A stretch of DNA of 64,000 nt from JACDER01 sp963717765 (lineage in GTDB: Bacteria > Actinomycetota > Thermoleophilia > Gaiellales > Gaiellaceae): contig CAVQWX010000003.1 of assembly GCA_963717765.1 (NCBI GenBank), forward strand, positions 1-64,000. The letters are read 5' to 3'. The first letter of the stretch is position 1. Each line of letters opens with the position of its first letter. The notes under the pieces were generated by a model, which worked only from the letters and a program-made list of their open reading frames with translations, did not search any database and was not told the origin of the DNA. The position numbers and the translations under genes are program-made. This document shows positions 7,952-16,369 of this stretch, one piece after another.

Positions 7952-8631
7952 GAGGCAGTTCTGCCCCCAGAAGCCCTCGTCGACGCGCAGGTACAGGCGC
8001 ACGCCGGCCGGCACGCGGTCGAGGCACTCGGCCAGGAAGCGGGCGCTCCCGCGCGAGGCGGCGGCGTGGCCGTTGCGCAGCTTGCCGTGCAGCCACTCCC
8101 CGTCTCGCCGACGAAGCAGAGCAGCGGATGCCAGGCGATCTTGCCCGTGTACGTGCCGCGCGTGCCCTGGCGCGAGCCCACGGGGCCGTGGTGCTCGACG
8201 AGCGTGGCATCCAGATCGAGCGTCATCGTCTCGCGATCCAGCAGCGGGTGCGTGCGCGTAAACAGCTCGTCCAGGGCGCGGTCGAACTGGCGCAGGTGCC
8301 CGAGGTTGAAGCCGGCCAAGAAGCGTCCGAGGGTGGTGGGGTCGGGCACGGCGTGACCGCGCAACTGCGCCTGGGCGGCGTCGGCGCGAAGAAGCGCCGC
8401 ATCGTCAAGGCACTCACCCCCCGCGATCAAGGTCTCGCACAACGCCAACAGCTGCTGCCCGGGCGAATAGCCGCGAGCGCGCTTCTTCACCGTCAACCCG
8501 TCCAGCAGCTCGGCAACGCCGAGCGCGGCGGCCAACTCGCGCACCAAGACGAGGCCCGCGTGCGCTGTGATCTGCTGTGTTGAGGCTGCGATCTGGACCA
8601 GCGCCGACCGCTCTGTTACCTTCACCTTCAA
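7952..8631 (-). pseudogene. IS1380-family transposase, N-terminal half only
   Basis: Starts at ATG 8631. Recognisable parts are VLVRELAAALGVAELLDGLT, ALCETLIAGGECLDDAALLR and PDPTTLGRFLAGFNLGHLRQ, then the first catalytic Asp in TMTLDLDATLVEHHG. A frameshift near 8100 follows; the next frame continues EWLHGKLRNGHAAASRGSAR and YLRVDEGFWG, the second catalytic region. It then stops abruptly at the IS3 boundary near 7951. The C-terminal half is not in the window. Dead element. Confidence 0.85.
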
Positions 8632-8635
8632 GAGT

Positions 8636-8694
8636 GTCCTCCCTCCGCTTCGCTGGATGTCTTGTCAACACCCATCGTGAGCGGCAGGGAGGAC
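8636..8694 (-). other. Long inverted repeat upstream of the IS1380 transposase
   Basis: GTCCTCCCTCCGCT (8636-8649) pairs with AGCGGCAGGGAGGAC (8680-8694), a 14-bp stem with one bulged C and a 30-base loop. It starts at the transposase start codon. It probably belongs to the terminal or leader region of the dead IS1380 element, perhaps guarding against read-through transcription. No other gene lies between it and 8739. Confidence 0.4.
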
Positions 8695-8738
8695 GTTCCC
8701 TTTATGGCCTCTACGTCGCTACCGCAGGATCCGGGTAG

Positions 8739-10070
8739 TTAGGCGACGGCGAAGAGTTGCCAGTCGCCGGCAACGCCTTTGAGGTGTGGGCTGCCGCGGT
8801 CGTGGAATCGCAGTTCGGAGCCTGCGACGAGGTCTTTGACGGTTGAGGACACGAGCACCTCTCCGGGTTCGGCGAGCGCGGCGATCCGGGCGCCGATGTT
8901 CACGGCGAGTCCAGCGATCTTGTCGCCGACAAGTTCGCATTCACCAGTGTGCAGTCCGGCGCGGATGTCGATGCCGAGCTCGCGCACTGCGGAGTGGATC
9001 GCCTTCGCGCAGCGGATCGCTCGGATCGGCCCGTCGAAGCGGGCGAAGAAGCCGTCGCCGGCAGTGTCGATCTCCTGGCCGCGGAAGCGGGAGAGCTGTT
9101 GCCGGACGAGAGCGTGATGTCGCTCGACGAGCTGGTGCCAGCGCGAATCACCTAGCTCGGCGAGCTTCTCCGTCGAGCCGACGATGTCGGTGAAGAGGAT
9201 GGTAGCCAGCACCGTCTCGGGCTCGCGCTCGTCAAGGCCGTGCACGAACCGCTCGACCTCGGGCAGCAGCGTCTCGGTTTGCAGGTAGATCGCTATGTCG
9301 GGTCCTGGCATCTGGACGCGCTGCGCGCCTGCGATCCGGGCCGCCATGTACTCGGCCTCCTCACGCAATGCTGGCGGGTGAGCGACCAGCGTCGGCACCC
9401 GGATCGCGCCGAGCACGTCGCGTACGTCGACGTCGGCCATCATTCGCAGCAAGGTGGCGACGGCCGCCGGACTGGCGGATAGCCGATCGTGGCGAGCCCA
9501 GCGAGCGACGAACTCTGGATCGTTGGCATGCGATGGAGCGACCGCCCGTACCGTCCCCTCGGCGCGCTCGTAGCTGCCCCACGTACGGACCCAGGATTCG
9601 AGTTGCTGCCGTTGCTCCTCAGGCGTCTCTGCCCATGGGTAGTCCGGAGCCCAGGTGCCCTTTGCGTACGTGTTGTAGAGCACGAGCCCCAGAGTCCGTT
9701 CGGGGTAGGTGGCCGCGAATAGAGCACACATGGCGGCCGCCTCGACAGTGCCGAACAGCACCGCGCGCTCTGATCCGACAGCGTCCATCACCGCGCGGAC
9801 ATCGTCCATCCGAGCCTCTAGCGTCGCCGGCTCCCGCGGTCGATCAGACAGACCGGTGCCTCGGCGGTCGAATAGGATGAAGCGCGAGAACGAAGCGACG
9901 CGATCCTGAAACGCCCGCTGAAACGGCGTCTCCCGCTCGATCTCGATGTTGCCCGCAAAGCCGTGCGCGAAGACGATGTCAGGCGGACCCGTCCCGTAAG
10001 TCGCATACGCGACTGCGACGGAGCCGCTCATCGCGTAGCGGAACTCGTCCTGGCCACCAGCCACGCCCAT
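8739..10070 (-). CDS. Alpha/beta-hydrolase-fold domain fused to class III adenylate/guanylate cyclase
   Basis: 443 residues. Residues 1-275 follow an alpha/beta hydrolase (DIVFAHGFAGNIEIE, FSRFILFDRRGTGLSDRPRE). Residues 285-443 are a class III cyclase: metal Asp in ILFTDIVGSTEKL, second Asp in DTAGDGFFARFDGP, and transition-state Asn/Arg in LAVNIGARIA. The hydrolase triad is gone. The nucleophile elbow reads FGTVEAA where relatives have G-x-S-x-G, the His position reads MPGPDIAIY, and the acid loop lacks Asp. The cyclase looks active, so the hydrolase part may now sense a ligand. It probably makes cAMP in the cytoplasm. No start-decisive ribosome site was seen. Confidence 0.88.
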   Translation of the reverse strand: MGVAGGQDEFRYAMSGSVAVAYATYGTGPPDIVFAHGFAGNIEIERETPFQRAFQDRVASFSRFILFDRRGTGLSDRPREPATLEARMDDVRAVMDAVGSERAVLFGTVEAAAMCALFAATYPERTLGLVLYNTYAKGTWAPDYPWAETPEEQRQQLESWVRTWGSYERAEGTVRAVAPSHANDPEFVARWARHDRLSASPAAVATLLRMMADVDVRDVLGAIRVPTLVAHPPALREEAEYMAARIAGAQRVQMPGPDIAIYLQTETLLPEVERFVHGLDEREPETVLATILFTDIVGSTEKLAELGDSRWHQLVERHHALVRQQLSRFRGQEIDTAGDGFFARFDGPIRAIRCAKAIHSAVRELGIDIRAGLHTGECELVGDKIAGLAVNIGARIAALAEPGEVLVSSTVKDLVAGSELRFHDRGSPHLKGVAGDWQLFAVA

Positions 10071-10415
10071 ACCATCGCACGACCACGCCTCCCGGCACGG
10101 TAGGCATCAGGTGCTCGACGCATCGCAGGTTCCTCCCGATCGAAGCGCCAGCCGCATCGACCACACGGCAGCCTGCGATCCGCGCCAGGGCAAGTCAACG
10201 CACACGGCCCGGCGCTTGACCGCGTCAAGGGCATGGACGAACGGCCTTCCGCCCGGGCGCGTATAGAGCGTGTACACCCAGCGGCCGCTCGAGCTCGTCG
10301 CGCGCGTGACGCGAGCCGCTTAACGAAGTCGAGACGCGCTCAGCGAAGAGCCTCGTCGAACCGCGGGTCGTCGCGTACGCAAACGACCCGTTCCGCTGAC
10401 GGTCTCCTTTGGATC

Positions 10416-10843
10416 TCAGAGGTGCGGCGGAGTCCCTCCCGAGGATCGAGGGCGAACTTGGAGCGACGGAATCGACCAGGGAGCATTCGAGGCCGCCCGC
10501 TCGAAGCGCTTGTCCGCCCGTTGCGGCGTATAGCCTGGTGGATGGTTGACACCGTCGGCATGTCCATCCCTACGGGCAAGCTCAGCCCGGATCCTGCGCG
10601 CTCCCCAGCGCGGCTTCTGCCGTCTGAGCGCGCAGATCTCGAATTCGAGCAAGGCTGGGATCCGGCTCGGATGCGAGCGCGGCCGCCGCGACCTCGGTGC
10701 CAGTCCGTCCACGCCTTCTTGCTCGTACCGGCGCCTGTACGCGTAGAAGCTCCCCTCGAGATCCCGCGCCGCCGGCACACCTCAGCCACCGAGTCGCCCG
10801 TCCGCTCCGGCTCGAACAACACCTGCAACTTCAACTCCTCCAT
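10416..10843 (-). pseudogene. IS481-type transposase, N-terminal fragment
   Basis: From ATG 10843 one frame gives MEELKLQVLFEPERTGDSVA then EVCRRRGISR, an HTH. After a frameshift near 10760 the next frame gives FYAYRRRYEQEGVDGLAPRS, RRPRSHPSRIPALLEFEICA and RWGARRIRAELARR. This is the two-HTH N-terminal half of IS481-like transposases. The catalytic core is missing. The 345 bp between it and the cyclase gene (10071-10415) hold no gene I can support. Confidence 0.75.
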
Positions 10844-10929
10844 CGACACCACCTCCAGGGCCACAGCCGCCTCCCGCGCTCGCTTGCTCTGCGCGGCCAA
10901 GGCTGAAGCCGATCGGCCCGTACGGCGAT

Positions 10930-10969
10930 GTCAACGATGTATCCGGAACGTCAAGGATGTATCCGGAAC
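10930..10969. repeat. Tandem 20-bp repeat at the IS481 remnant end
   Basis: GTCAACGATGTATCCGGAAC (10930-10949) is followed at once by GTCAAGGATGTATCCGGAAC (10950-10969), 19 of 20 identical, then a third looser TATCCGGA at about 10985. Sequence of this type (TGTCAACGATGT...CCGGA) is typical of IS481/IS21-like ends, which carry repeated transposase-binding sites. It lies about 85 bp upstream of the transposase fragment. Confidence 0.6.
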
Positions 10970-11145
10970 AAAACGTCCACTATCTATCCGGATAAAACAC
11001 AGCAAGCTCGCCTGCGCGCGCCAGTCGCGCGCCAGTGAGGCCCTCATTCAGGCGGTTTTGAGCGGTCTTGAGCGGACAAGCGTTCGTGCTACAAGGTTCG
11101 CCGCCTATGGCTCAACCATGCGCGATTTGGCCTGGAAGAGCGGAT

Positions 11146-11215
11146 GCCCCCGGCAAGAATCGAACTTGCGCACGCGGTTTAGGAAACCGCTGCTCTTCCA
11201 CTGAGCTACGGGGGC
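11146..11215 (-). tRNA. tRNA-Arg(CCU)
   Basis: The minus strand reads GCCCCCGTAGCTCAGTGG onward and folds as a cloverleaf: acceptor GCCCCCG/CGGGGGC, D arm with GCTC...GAGC, anticodon stem GCGGT/ACCGC around loop TTCCTAA (anticodon CCT), a 5-base variable loop, and T arm GCAAG-TTCGATT-CTTGC. It is 70 nt long and CCA is not encoded. It reads AGG codons. IS debris on one side hints that the tRNA flank is an insertion hotspot. Confidence 0.95.
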
Positions 11216-11344
11216 AAAAGCCCCGTCATGCAGGGATTTTTACTCCACGCGCTGGCCCATTGTAGCGCGGTGAGTCACGTTCAAGGGTTTCGGCTGGCGG
11301 GTGGGGGCCACAGCGACTCCCACCCCTGAGCGGCGCCCAAACGG

Positions 11345-11506
11345 CTAAGGCTTGACGACGTAGTCGCCGTCGCCGCCGGAGGCTTTCGTCAGCACGACAT
11401 GACCGACGTTGACCCATGCCATCACGGTGGCCAGGCTGGTGGTGGTCCCCCAGAGGGCGTCGTCCGTGCGCTGGTCCTGGACGCGGTACAGCACGTGTGT
11501 TGACAC
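11345..11506 (-). CDS. Small ORF, 53 residues, unknown
   Basis: From GTG 11506 it encodes STHVLYRVQDQRTDDALWGT, then TSLATVMAWVNVGHVVLTK and a C-terminal SGGDGDYVVKP. Composition and codon use look protein-like, and it is open upstream to a TAG near 11545. It faces away from the cyclase gene, so both could share the short interval before 11547. It may be an intact small protein or the C terminus of a lost secreted protein. No function is recognised. Confidence 0.4.
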   Translation of the reverse strand: MSTHVLYRVQDQRTDDALWGTTTSLATVMAWVNVGHVVLTKASGGDGDYVVKP

Positions 11507-11546
11507 GCTCCAGCCGGCGAGAGATCCTGCGGGAAGAAAGCCCTAA

Positions 11547-14500
11547 GTGGCGACTGACTTCCAGACCGGGACAATCACCTTCCTCTTCACCGACGTCGAG
11601 GGCTCGACGCGCTTGTTGAAGGGGCTCGGGAGAAGGATGTATGCGGAGGTCCTGGAGGTCCACAAGGAAGCGCTCGAGGCCGCGATCGCCGACGCGGGTG
11701 GGGAGGTGATCGATCGCCAGAGCGAGGCGTACTTCGTGGCGTTCCGCTCGGCCTCCGATTGCGTCTCGGCAGCGGTCGAGGCCCAACGGAGCCTGCACGC
11801 GCACGAGTGGCCTCCGGACTCCGGGCTTCTCGTCCGCATGGGCATCCACACCGGAGAGGCGGAGCTCGCCGGCGAGCAGTACCTCGGGTTGTCCGTTCAC
11901 CGTGCCGCTCGCATCGGCAACGCCGGTCACGGGGGTCAGGTGCTCGTCTCGGAGGTGACGCGTGCGCTCGTCGAGGACGACCTTCCCGACGGGGTCTCGC
12001 TTCGCGACCTAGGCGAGCAGCACCTGAAGGATCTCGATCGTCCCGAGCGGCTCTACCAGCTGGACATCGAGGGCCTCCCGAGCGAGTTTCCACCGCTCAG
12101 GACGGCAGAGCCCGAGACCGCTTTCGCCGGCCGCGAGGGCGAGCTGGCCGAGGCGGCCAAGGAGGCCGTCGCCGGACGGCGCCTCTACCGCCGGAGCTCG
12201 CTCCTCTGGGGCGTTCTCGCCGGCGTGATCGCGGCAGCGGTCGCAATCCCGATCCTCGCGTTCGCCGGCGGTTCCGGCGAGGCAGGGGCCGGGACAGTCC
12301 CCGCCGATGCCGTCGGAGTGATCGATTCGGCGAGCGCTAAGCTCAGCTCGACCGTCGAGACCGGAGGCGTCAACCCAACCTCCGTCGCCTACGGTGAGGG
12401 TGCCATTTGGGTCGCCAACGGCGGAAGTAACACCCTCACGAAGATCGACGCCGAGACGCATCAGGCGATCGACACGATTCCGGTCGGCCAGGCGCCGAGC
12501 GCCGTCGTCGTGAGCCCCGATGCCGTATGGGTCGCGAACAACTTCGACGGCACCGTCTGGCGAATCGATCCCGTGACTGACCAGAGGGTCGACACGATCG
12601 ACGTCGGGAACGGTCCATCGGCACTCGCCTATGGAGCAGGCGCCGTCTGGGTGGCGAACGCAGGCGATGCCACGCTCGTCCGGATCGACGCGCAGACGGA
12701 CAAAGTCGGAGAGCCGATCGCGGTTGGGGCGGACCCGAGCGGCGTCGCGGTCAGTAGCGAGCCCCCCACGGTCTGGGTGACGAGCCGGTCGGGGAACACC
12801 GTCTCGGCCATCGACCCGCATGCGAATCGCGTCATTCAGCCGGTCCCGGCCGGGAGCGGCCCCACCGCCGTCGCGGCCGCGTTCGGGAGCGTATGGGTGG
12901 CAAACAGCCTCGACAACACGGTCGATCAGATCGACGCGCGTACGTACCGGCCGATCGGCCTCGTGCGCGTCGGCCCCGAGCCGACGAGCCTCGCCGTCGA
13001 CGAGCGCGGGTTCGTTTGGGTGGGAAATGAGTCCGGCGACAGTGTGTGGCAGATCGACGGCGAGGGTGACGGAACCGTGACGGCTCGCATCCACGTCGGA
13101 AGCGCACCCGCCGCGATCGCCGCCGGGCAGTCGAACGTCTACGTCGCATCCGGCCCCTCCCGATTGGCGCACCGGGGCGGCACGTTGACGTATCTGCTCG
13201 GTCACGGACAATTGACGCTCGACCCGGCTGTCGTCAGCAATACGACAACGGCGGCGTCCGCCGAGCTCTACGACGGCCTGGTGGGGTTCAGGCGCGTCGG
13301 AGGCAGCGAGGGCACTCAGCTCGTACCGGACCTCGCCACCCAGCTTCCCATAGCAACAGACCGAGGCCTGACGTACACATTTCGGCTCCGGTCCGGGATC
13401 CGTTACTCGAACGGGCGCGAGGTGCAGCCGGAAGACATCCGCTACGCGCTCGAGCGCTCCCTCAGCCTCGGATCGACGGGCGGCTACTACGAGACGATCG
13501 TCGGCGCCGCTGCCTGCCGGACCGAGCCGCACAGGTGCAACCTGCGCCGTGGGATCGAGGCTGACAGGACGACGAATACCGTCACCTTTCACCTCACGCG
13601 ACCGGATCCCGACTTCCTGTACAAGCTTGCGCTGCGCGCAGCCGCCGCAGTTCCTACGGGCACTCCGATCCGCATCCTGAACCGTCATCCCCCGCCGGGC
13701 ACCGGCCCCTACATGGTCGGTCGCACCGGCCCTGGCCGATTCGAATTCGTCCTGAACCCGCACTTCCAGGAGTGGTCGCGCGCGGCGAAACCGGCCGGCT
13801 ACATCCACAAGCTCGTCTTTGAGGTATCGCAGAGCCCGGCCGCTGCGGTCAGGGCCGTCGTTCAGGGCCGCGCCGACTTCGCTGACATCGATCAGCCCGG
13901 CACGATCCCGAGGGCACTACTGAACGAGATCCTCACGCGCTATCGCAGCCGCGTCCACTTCAGCCCACTGCTCAGCACGATTTTCCTTTTCATGAACACG
14001 CGATTGGCCCCGTTCGACGACGTCCGCGTTCGACAGGCCCTGAACTACGCCGTCGATCGGAGAAAGGTGGTGCAACTCTTCGGGCAACACCCGGACAGCA
14101 TCACCTGCCAGATCCTGCCGCCGGGCTTTCTCGGCTACCACCAGTTCTGTCCGTACACCCGCGACCCCAGCGACCGCGGCAACTGGACCGCGCCCGATCT
14201 CGCCAAGGCGCGCAAGCTCGTCCGCGAGTCGGGCACACGTGGAATGCCGGTGACTGTTTGGGAGGTGAGCAGCCTCGCCGGACCCCGCGTAGCCCGCCTC
14301 CTCGCCGGTGTTCTTCAGACCCTCGGCTACCGCCCCCGCATCCGGTTCCTCAAGGACCTGGATACGTTCGCTGCGTATATCAGCGACTCGAAGAACAGGG
14401 TTCAGATCGGCGGCTGGGGCTGGGGCGCCGACTACCCCGCTCCCTCGACCTTCTTCAGCGCGTTGCTCACCTGTAAGTCGTTCGTCCCGAACAGTCCGTC

Positions 14501-14750
14501 GAACGACAACCAGAGCGAGTTCTGCGATCCGCGCATCGACCGAGACGTGCGGAAGGCCATCGCCCTCCAGGTCACCGACCTTTCAGCATCGGGACCTCGG
14601 TGGGCAAAAATCGATCGCGAGGTCATGCAACAGGCGCCTTGGGTCCCTCTCCTCAGCATCCGGCACGTCAACTTCGTCTCGAAACGGGTGGGCAACTACC
14701 AGTTCAACCCCGTCTTGTTCGCGCTGCTCGATCAGATGTGGGTGCGATAG
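11547..14750 (+). CDS. Class III cyclase-like domain / TM / YVTN beta-propeller / peptide-binding (SBP_bac_5) fusion
   Basis: 1067 residues from GTG 11547. Residues 8-175 are a class III cyclase: D16 in FLFTDVEGS, Arg in HRAARIGNAGHGGQVLVS. The second metal Asp (usually GDAFF) reads SEAYF, so Glu60 replaces it. A single TM helix follows (about 217-241). Residues 275-550 hold about six 42-residue repeats of the type GAIWVANGGSNTLTKIDA and TVWRIDP, a YVTN/NHL-like propeller. From about 553 it is an OppA/DppA-like solute-binding protein (RGGTLTYLLG, TYTFRLRSGIRYSNG, VRQALNYAVDRRKVV). The layout implies extracellular peptide sensing coupled to a cytoplasmic cyclase domain. No oligopeptide permease genes are adjacent. 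Confidence 0.85.
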   Translation: MATDFQTGTITFLFTDVEGSTRLLKGLGRRMYAEVLEVHKEALEAAIADAGGEVIDRQSEAYFVAFRSASDCVSAAVEAQRSLHAHEWPPDSGLLVRMGIHTGEAELAGEQYLGLSVHRAARIGNAGHGGQVLVSEVTRALVEDDLPDGVSLRDLGEQHLKDLDRPERLYQLDIEGLPSEFPPLRTAEPETAFAGREGELAEAAKEAVAGRRLYRRSSLLWGVLAGVIAAAVAIPILAFAGGSGEAGAGTVPADAVGVIDSASAKLSSTVETGGVNPTSVAYGEGAIWVANGGSNTLTKIDAETHQAIDTIPVGQAPSAVVVSPDAVWVANNFDGTVWRIDPVTDQRVDTIDVGNGPSALAYGAGAVWVANAGDATLVRIDAQTDKVGEPIAVGADPSGVAVSSEPPTVWVTSRSGNTVSAIDPHANRVIQPVPAGSGPTAVAAAFGSVWVANSLDNTVDQIDARTYRPIGLVRVGPEPTSLAVDERGFVWVGNESGDSVWQIDGEGDGTVTARIHVGSAPAAIAAGQSNVYVASGPSRLAHRGGTLTYLLGHGQLTLDPAVVSNTTTAASAELYDGLVGFRRVGGSEGTQLVPDLATQLPIATDRGLTYTFRLRSGIRYSNGREVQPEDIRYALERSLSLGSTGGYYETIVGAAACRTEPHRCNLRRGIEADRTTNTVTFHLTRPDPDFLYKLALRAAAAVPTGTPIRILNRHPPPGTGPYMVGRTGPGRFEFVLNPHFQEWSRAAKPAGYIHKLVFEVSQSPAAAVRAVVQGRADFADIDQPGTIPRALLNEILTRYRSRVHFSPLLSTIFLFMNTRLAPFDDVRVRQALNYAVDRRKVVQLFGQHPDSITCQILPPGFLGYHQFCPYTRDPSDRGNWTAPDLAKARKLVRESGTRGMPVTVWEVSSLAGPRVARLLAGVLQTLGYRPRIRFLKDLDTFAAYISDSKNRVQIGGWGWGADYPAPSTFFSALLTCKSFVPNSPSNDNQSEFCDPRIDRDVRKAIALQVTDLSASGPRWAKIDREVMQQAPWVPLLSIRHVNFVSKRVGNYQFNPVLFALLDQMWVR

Positions 14751-14766
14751 CGGCTGCTGGAGCCTC

Positions 14767-15237
14767 TCAGCGCGGCGGAGACGGCGGCCACTCCATCTCG
14801 ACGAAAAGCCTGGTGAAAGCGTGGCCCGAGTGCGTCATCCCCTCGCGCACGTAGAACGCGTGCGCTCGCTCGCGCCAGACTGCCGACTCGAGCTCGAGCG
14901 CGAAGCAGCCGCGCTCGCGGGCACGCTTCAGCGCCTCCGCCAGCAGCGCGCTTCCCGCGCCGCGGCTGCGTGAGGCTTCCGCGACGACAAGGTCGGGAAC
15001 CCACGCCTCCTCCTGGGCGAAGTTCAGCCGCAGCCGGAACTCCAGGTCGATGAACCCCACGACCTCACCGTCGTCGACCGCGACCAGGCCCATCGTGTCG
15101 CTACGCGCGAGGTAGTCCTCGAAACGGCCGCGGTGGTCCTCCTCGTCGTCGCGTCCGCGCACGTCCGGGCGGCCGAGCTCGGCGAGCAAGGCCGACACCG
15201 CCGGCCAGTCCGACGCGCGCGCTTCCCGAACTTCCAC
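14767..15237 (-). CDS. GNAT family N-acetyltransferase
   Basis: 156 residues. GNAT fold pieces are VREARASDWPAVSALLAELG (strand and helix 1), GLVAVDDGEVVGFIDLEF, the acetyl-CoA pyrophosphate loop DLVVAEASRSRGAGSALLAE (R/Q-x-x-G-x-G/A as SRGAGSALL), and AHAFYVREGMTHSGHAF. Acceptor unknown. It is the last gene of a minus-strand run starting with SixA. Confidence 0.8.
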   Translation of the reverse strand: MEVREARASDWPAVSALLAELGRPDVRGRDDEEDHRGRFEDYLARSDTMGLVAVDDGEVVGFIDLEFRLRLNFAQEEAWVPDLVVAEASRSRGAGSALLAEALKRARERGCFALELESAVWRERAHAFYVREGMTHSGHAFTRLFVEMEWPPSPPR

Positions 15238-15247
15238 CCGCGCAGTT

Positions 15248-15589
15248 CTACACGTCGACGTGGCGGGACGCGGCGCAGTCGACCGCCCAGCGCTCGGCCG
15301 CCTCGACCAGCGCCCGCTCGAGCGAGTCGAGCTCGGCGGGGTCGTCGTCGACCACGTGCTGCAGCTCGATCCGTACCTGGTGGAGCGAGGCTTCCACGTG
15401 GCGTCCGATCTCGTGCCGCTGCTCCGAGATGATCGACACCTGCGGCGCGGCCTTCAGGAGGATGGCGGCGAGATCGTCGATCTCGGCCGGCGTGGCCTCA
15501 CGGCCCGCGAGCATGCCGAAGTTGACCCGGACTTCGACTACGGGCGCGTCATGCACGTGCGACGCAAAGGCGATGAGGGCATCGACCAC
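15248..15589 (-). CDS. Conserved hypothetical protein, 113 residues
   Basis: Reads VRVNFGMLAGREATPAEIDD, LLKAAPQVSIISEQRHEIGR and HVEASLHQVRIELQHVVDD. Soluble and mixed alpha/beta by composition, with no signal peptide. It lies 10 bases before the GNAT gene and 30 bases after the ABC permease, so it is probably co-transcribed. I do not recognise a named family. Confidence 0.6.
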   Translation of the reverse strand: MVDALIAFASHVHDAPVVEVRVNFGMLAGREATPAEIDDLAAILLKAAPQVSIISEQRHEIGRHVEASLHQVRIELQHVVDDDPAELDSLERALVEAAERWAVDCAASRHVDV

Positions 15590-15619
15590 GCTTGCCGTCC
15601 TACCCAGACCTCCGAGGGA

Positions 15620-16369
15620 CTAACCGTGCTCGGTCGGCTCCCAGCGGAAGTACCTGAGGGCGAGCACGAGGCCGAGCAGCCCCCAAGCCGCTATGACGCC
15701 GACCGCGGTCGGATAGTGCCAGAAGGGCTGGTCGAAGACGATCGCTCCGCGGACGAGCCTGATCAGGTACGTGAGCGGGAGGACGTCGGCGATTGCGCGC
15801 AGGAACTGCGGGTAGTGCCGGGTCGGGCCGAAGGCCCCGGAGAGGAAGGCCATCGGCAGCACGATGATGTTGACGATCGCGGAGGCGCCCTCGGCCGACC
15901 GGATCGCGGCGGTCAATGCGATGCCGAGCGCGGTGAAGGCGGCGGCGCCGAGGAGCAGGGAGAACACGAGCGATCCAATCCGGCCCGGAACTCCGACGTG
16001 GTAGACAGCGCGGGCGAGGAGGATCATCGCGGCCGCTTCGAGCGCGAAGACGAGCAGGGTGGAAACAAGCAGCGCCGCGATATAGACCCGGGGCGGCAGC
16101 GGCGTCGCACGCAGCCGCTTGAGCACCCCGTTCTCGCGCCTCACGACCAGGAAGATCGAGATCCCCGCGAAGGTCGTCGTCGCTGCCGCATACCCGAGCA
16201 GCCCCGCGAGCAGCACACGTCCCGCCGGCGCTCCGTCGATCTTTCCCGTGTAGAACGCGCTGACGAGCACGTAGAGCAGCAATGGGAAGATGAACGTGAA
16301 GAACGCGGCTTCCCGGCTGCGCCAGTACAGGCGCTGCTCGGCCGTCAGCTCATGCAGGAAGAGACTCAT
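15620..16369 (-). CDS. ABC-2 type exporter permease
   Basis: 249 residues with about six hydrophobic helices. The N terminus FLHELTAEQRLYWRSREAAF then FTFIFPLLLYVLVSAFYTG, and the later AIVNIIVLPMAFLSGAFGPT, LRAIADVLPLTYLIRLVRGA, are typical of the ABC-2 permease family that exports drugs, lipids or polymers. The start overlaps the ATPase gene by 20 bases, so the two form one transporter. Substrate unknown. Confidence 0.88.
   Translation of the reverse strand: MSLFLHELTAEQRLYWRSREAAFFTFIFPLLLYVLVSAFYTGKIDGAPAGRVLLAGLLGYAAATTTFAGISIFLVVRRENGVLKRLRATPLPPRVYIAALLVSTLLVFALEAAAMILLARAVYHVGVPGRIGSLVFSLLLGAAAFTALGIALTAAIRSAEGASAIVNIIVLPMAFLSGAFGPTRHYPQFLRAIADVLPLTYLIRLVRGAIVFDQPFWHYPTAVGVIAAWGLLGLVLALRYFRWEPTEHG

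Noticed and set aside
11146..11215. tRNA-Arg as the attachment site of an integrated element
   Set aside because: No duplicate of the tRNA 3' end and no integrase were seen; only IS debris flanks it.
12009..13808. 599-residue antisense ORF inside the tripartite cyclase gene
   Set aside because: A mirror of the propeller repeats on the other strand; no start context and no domain.
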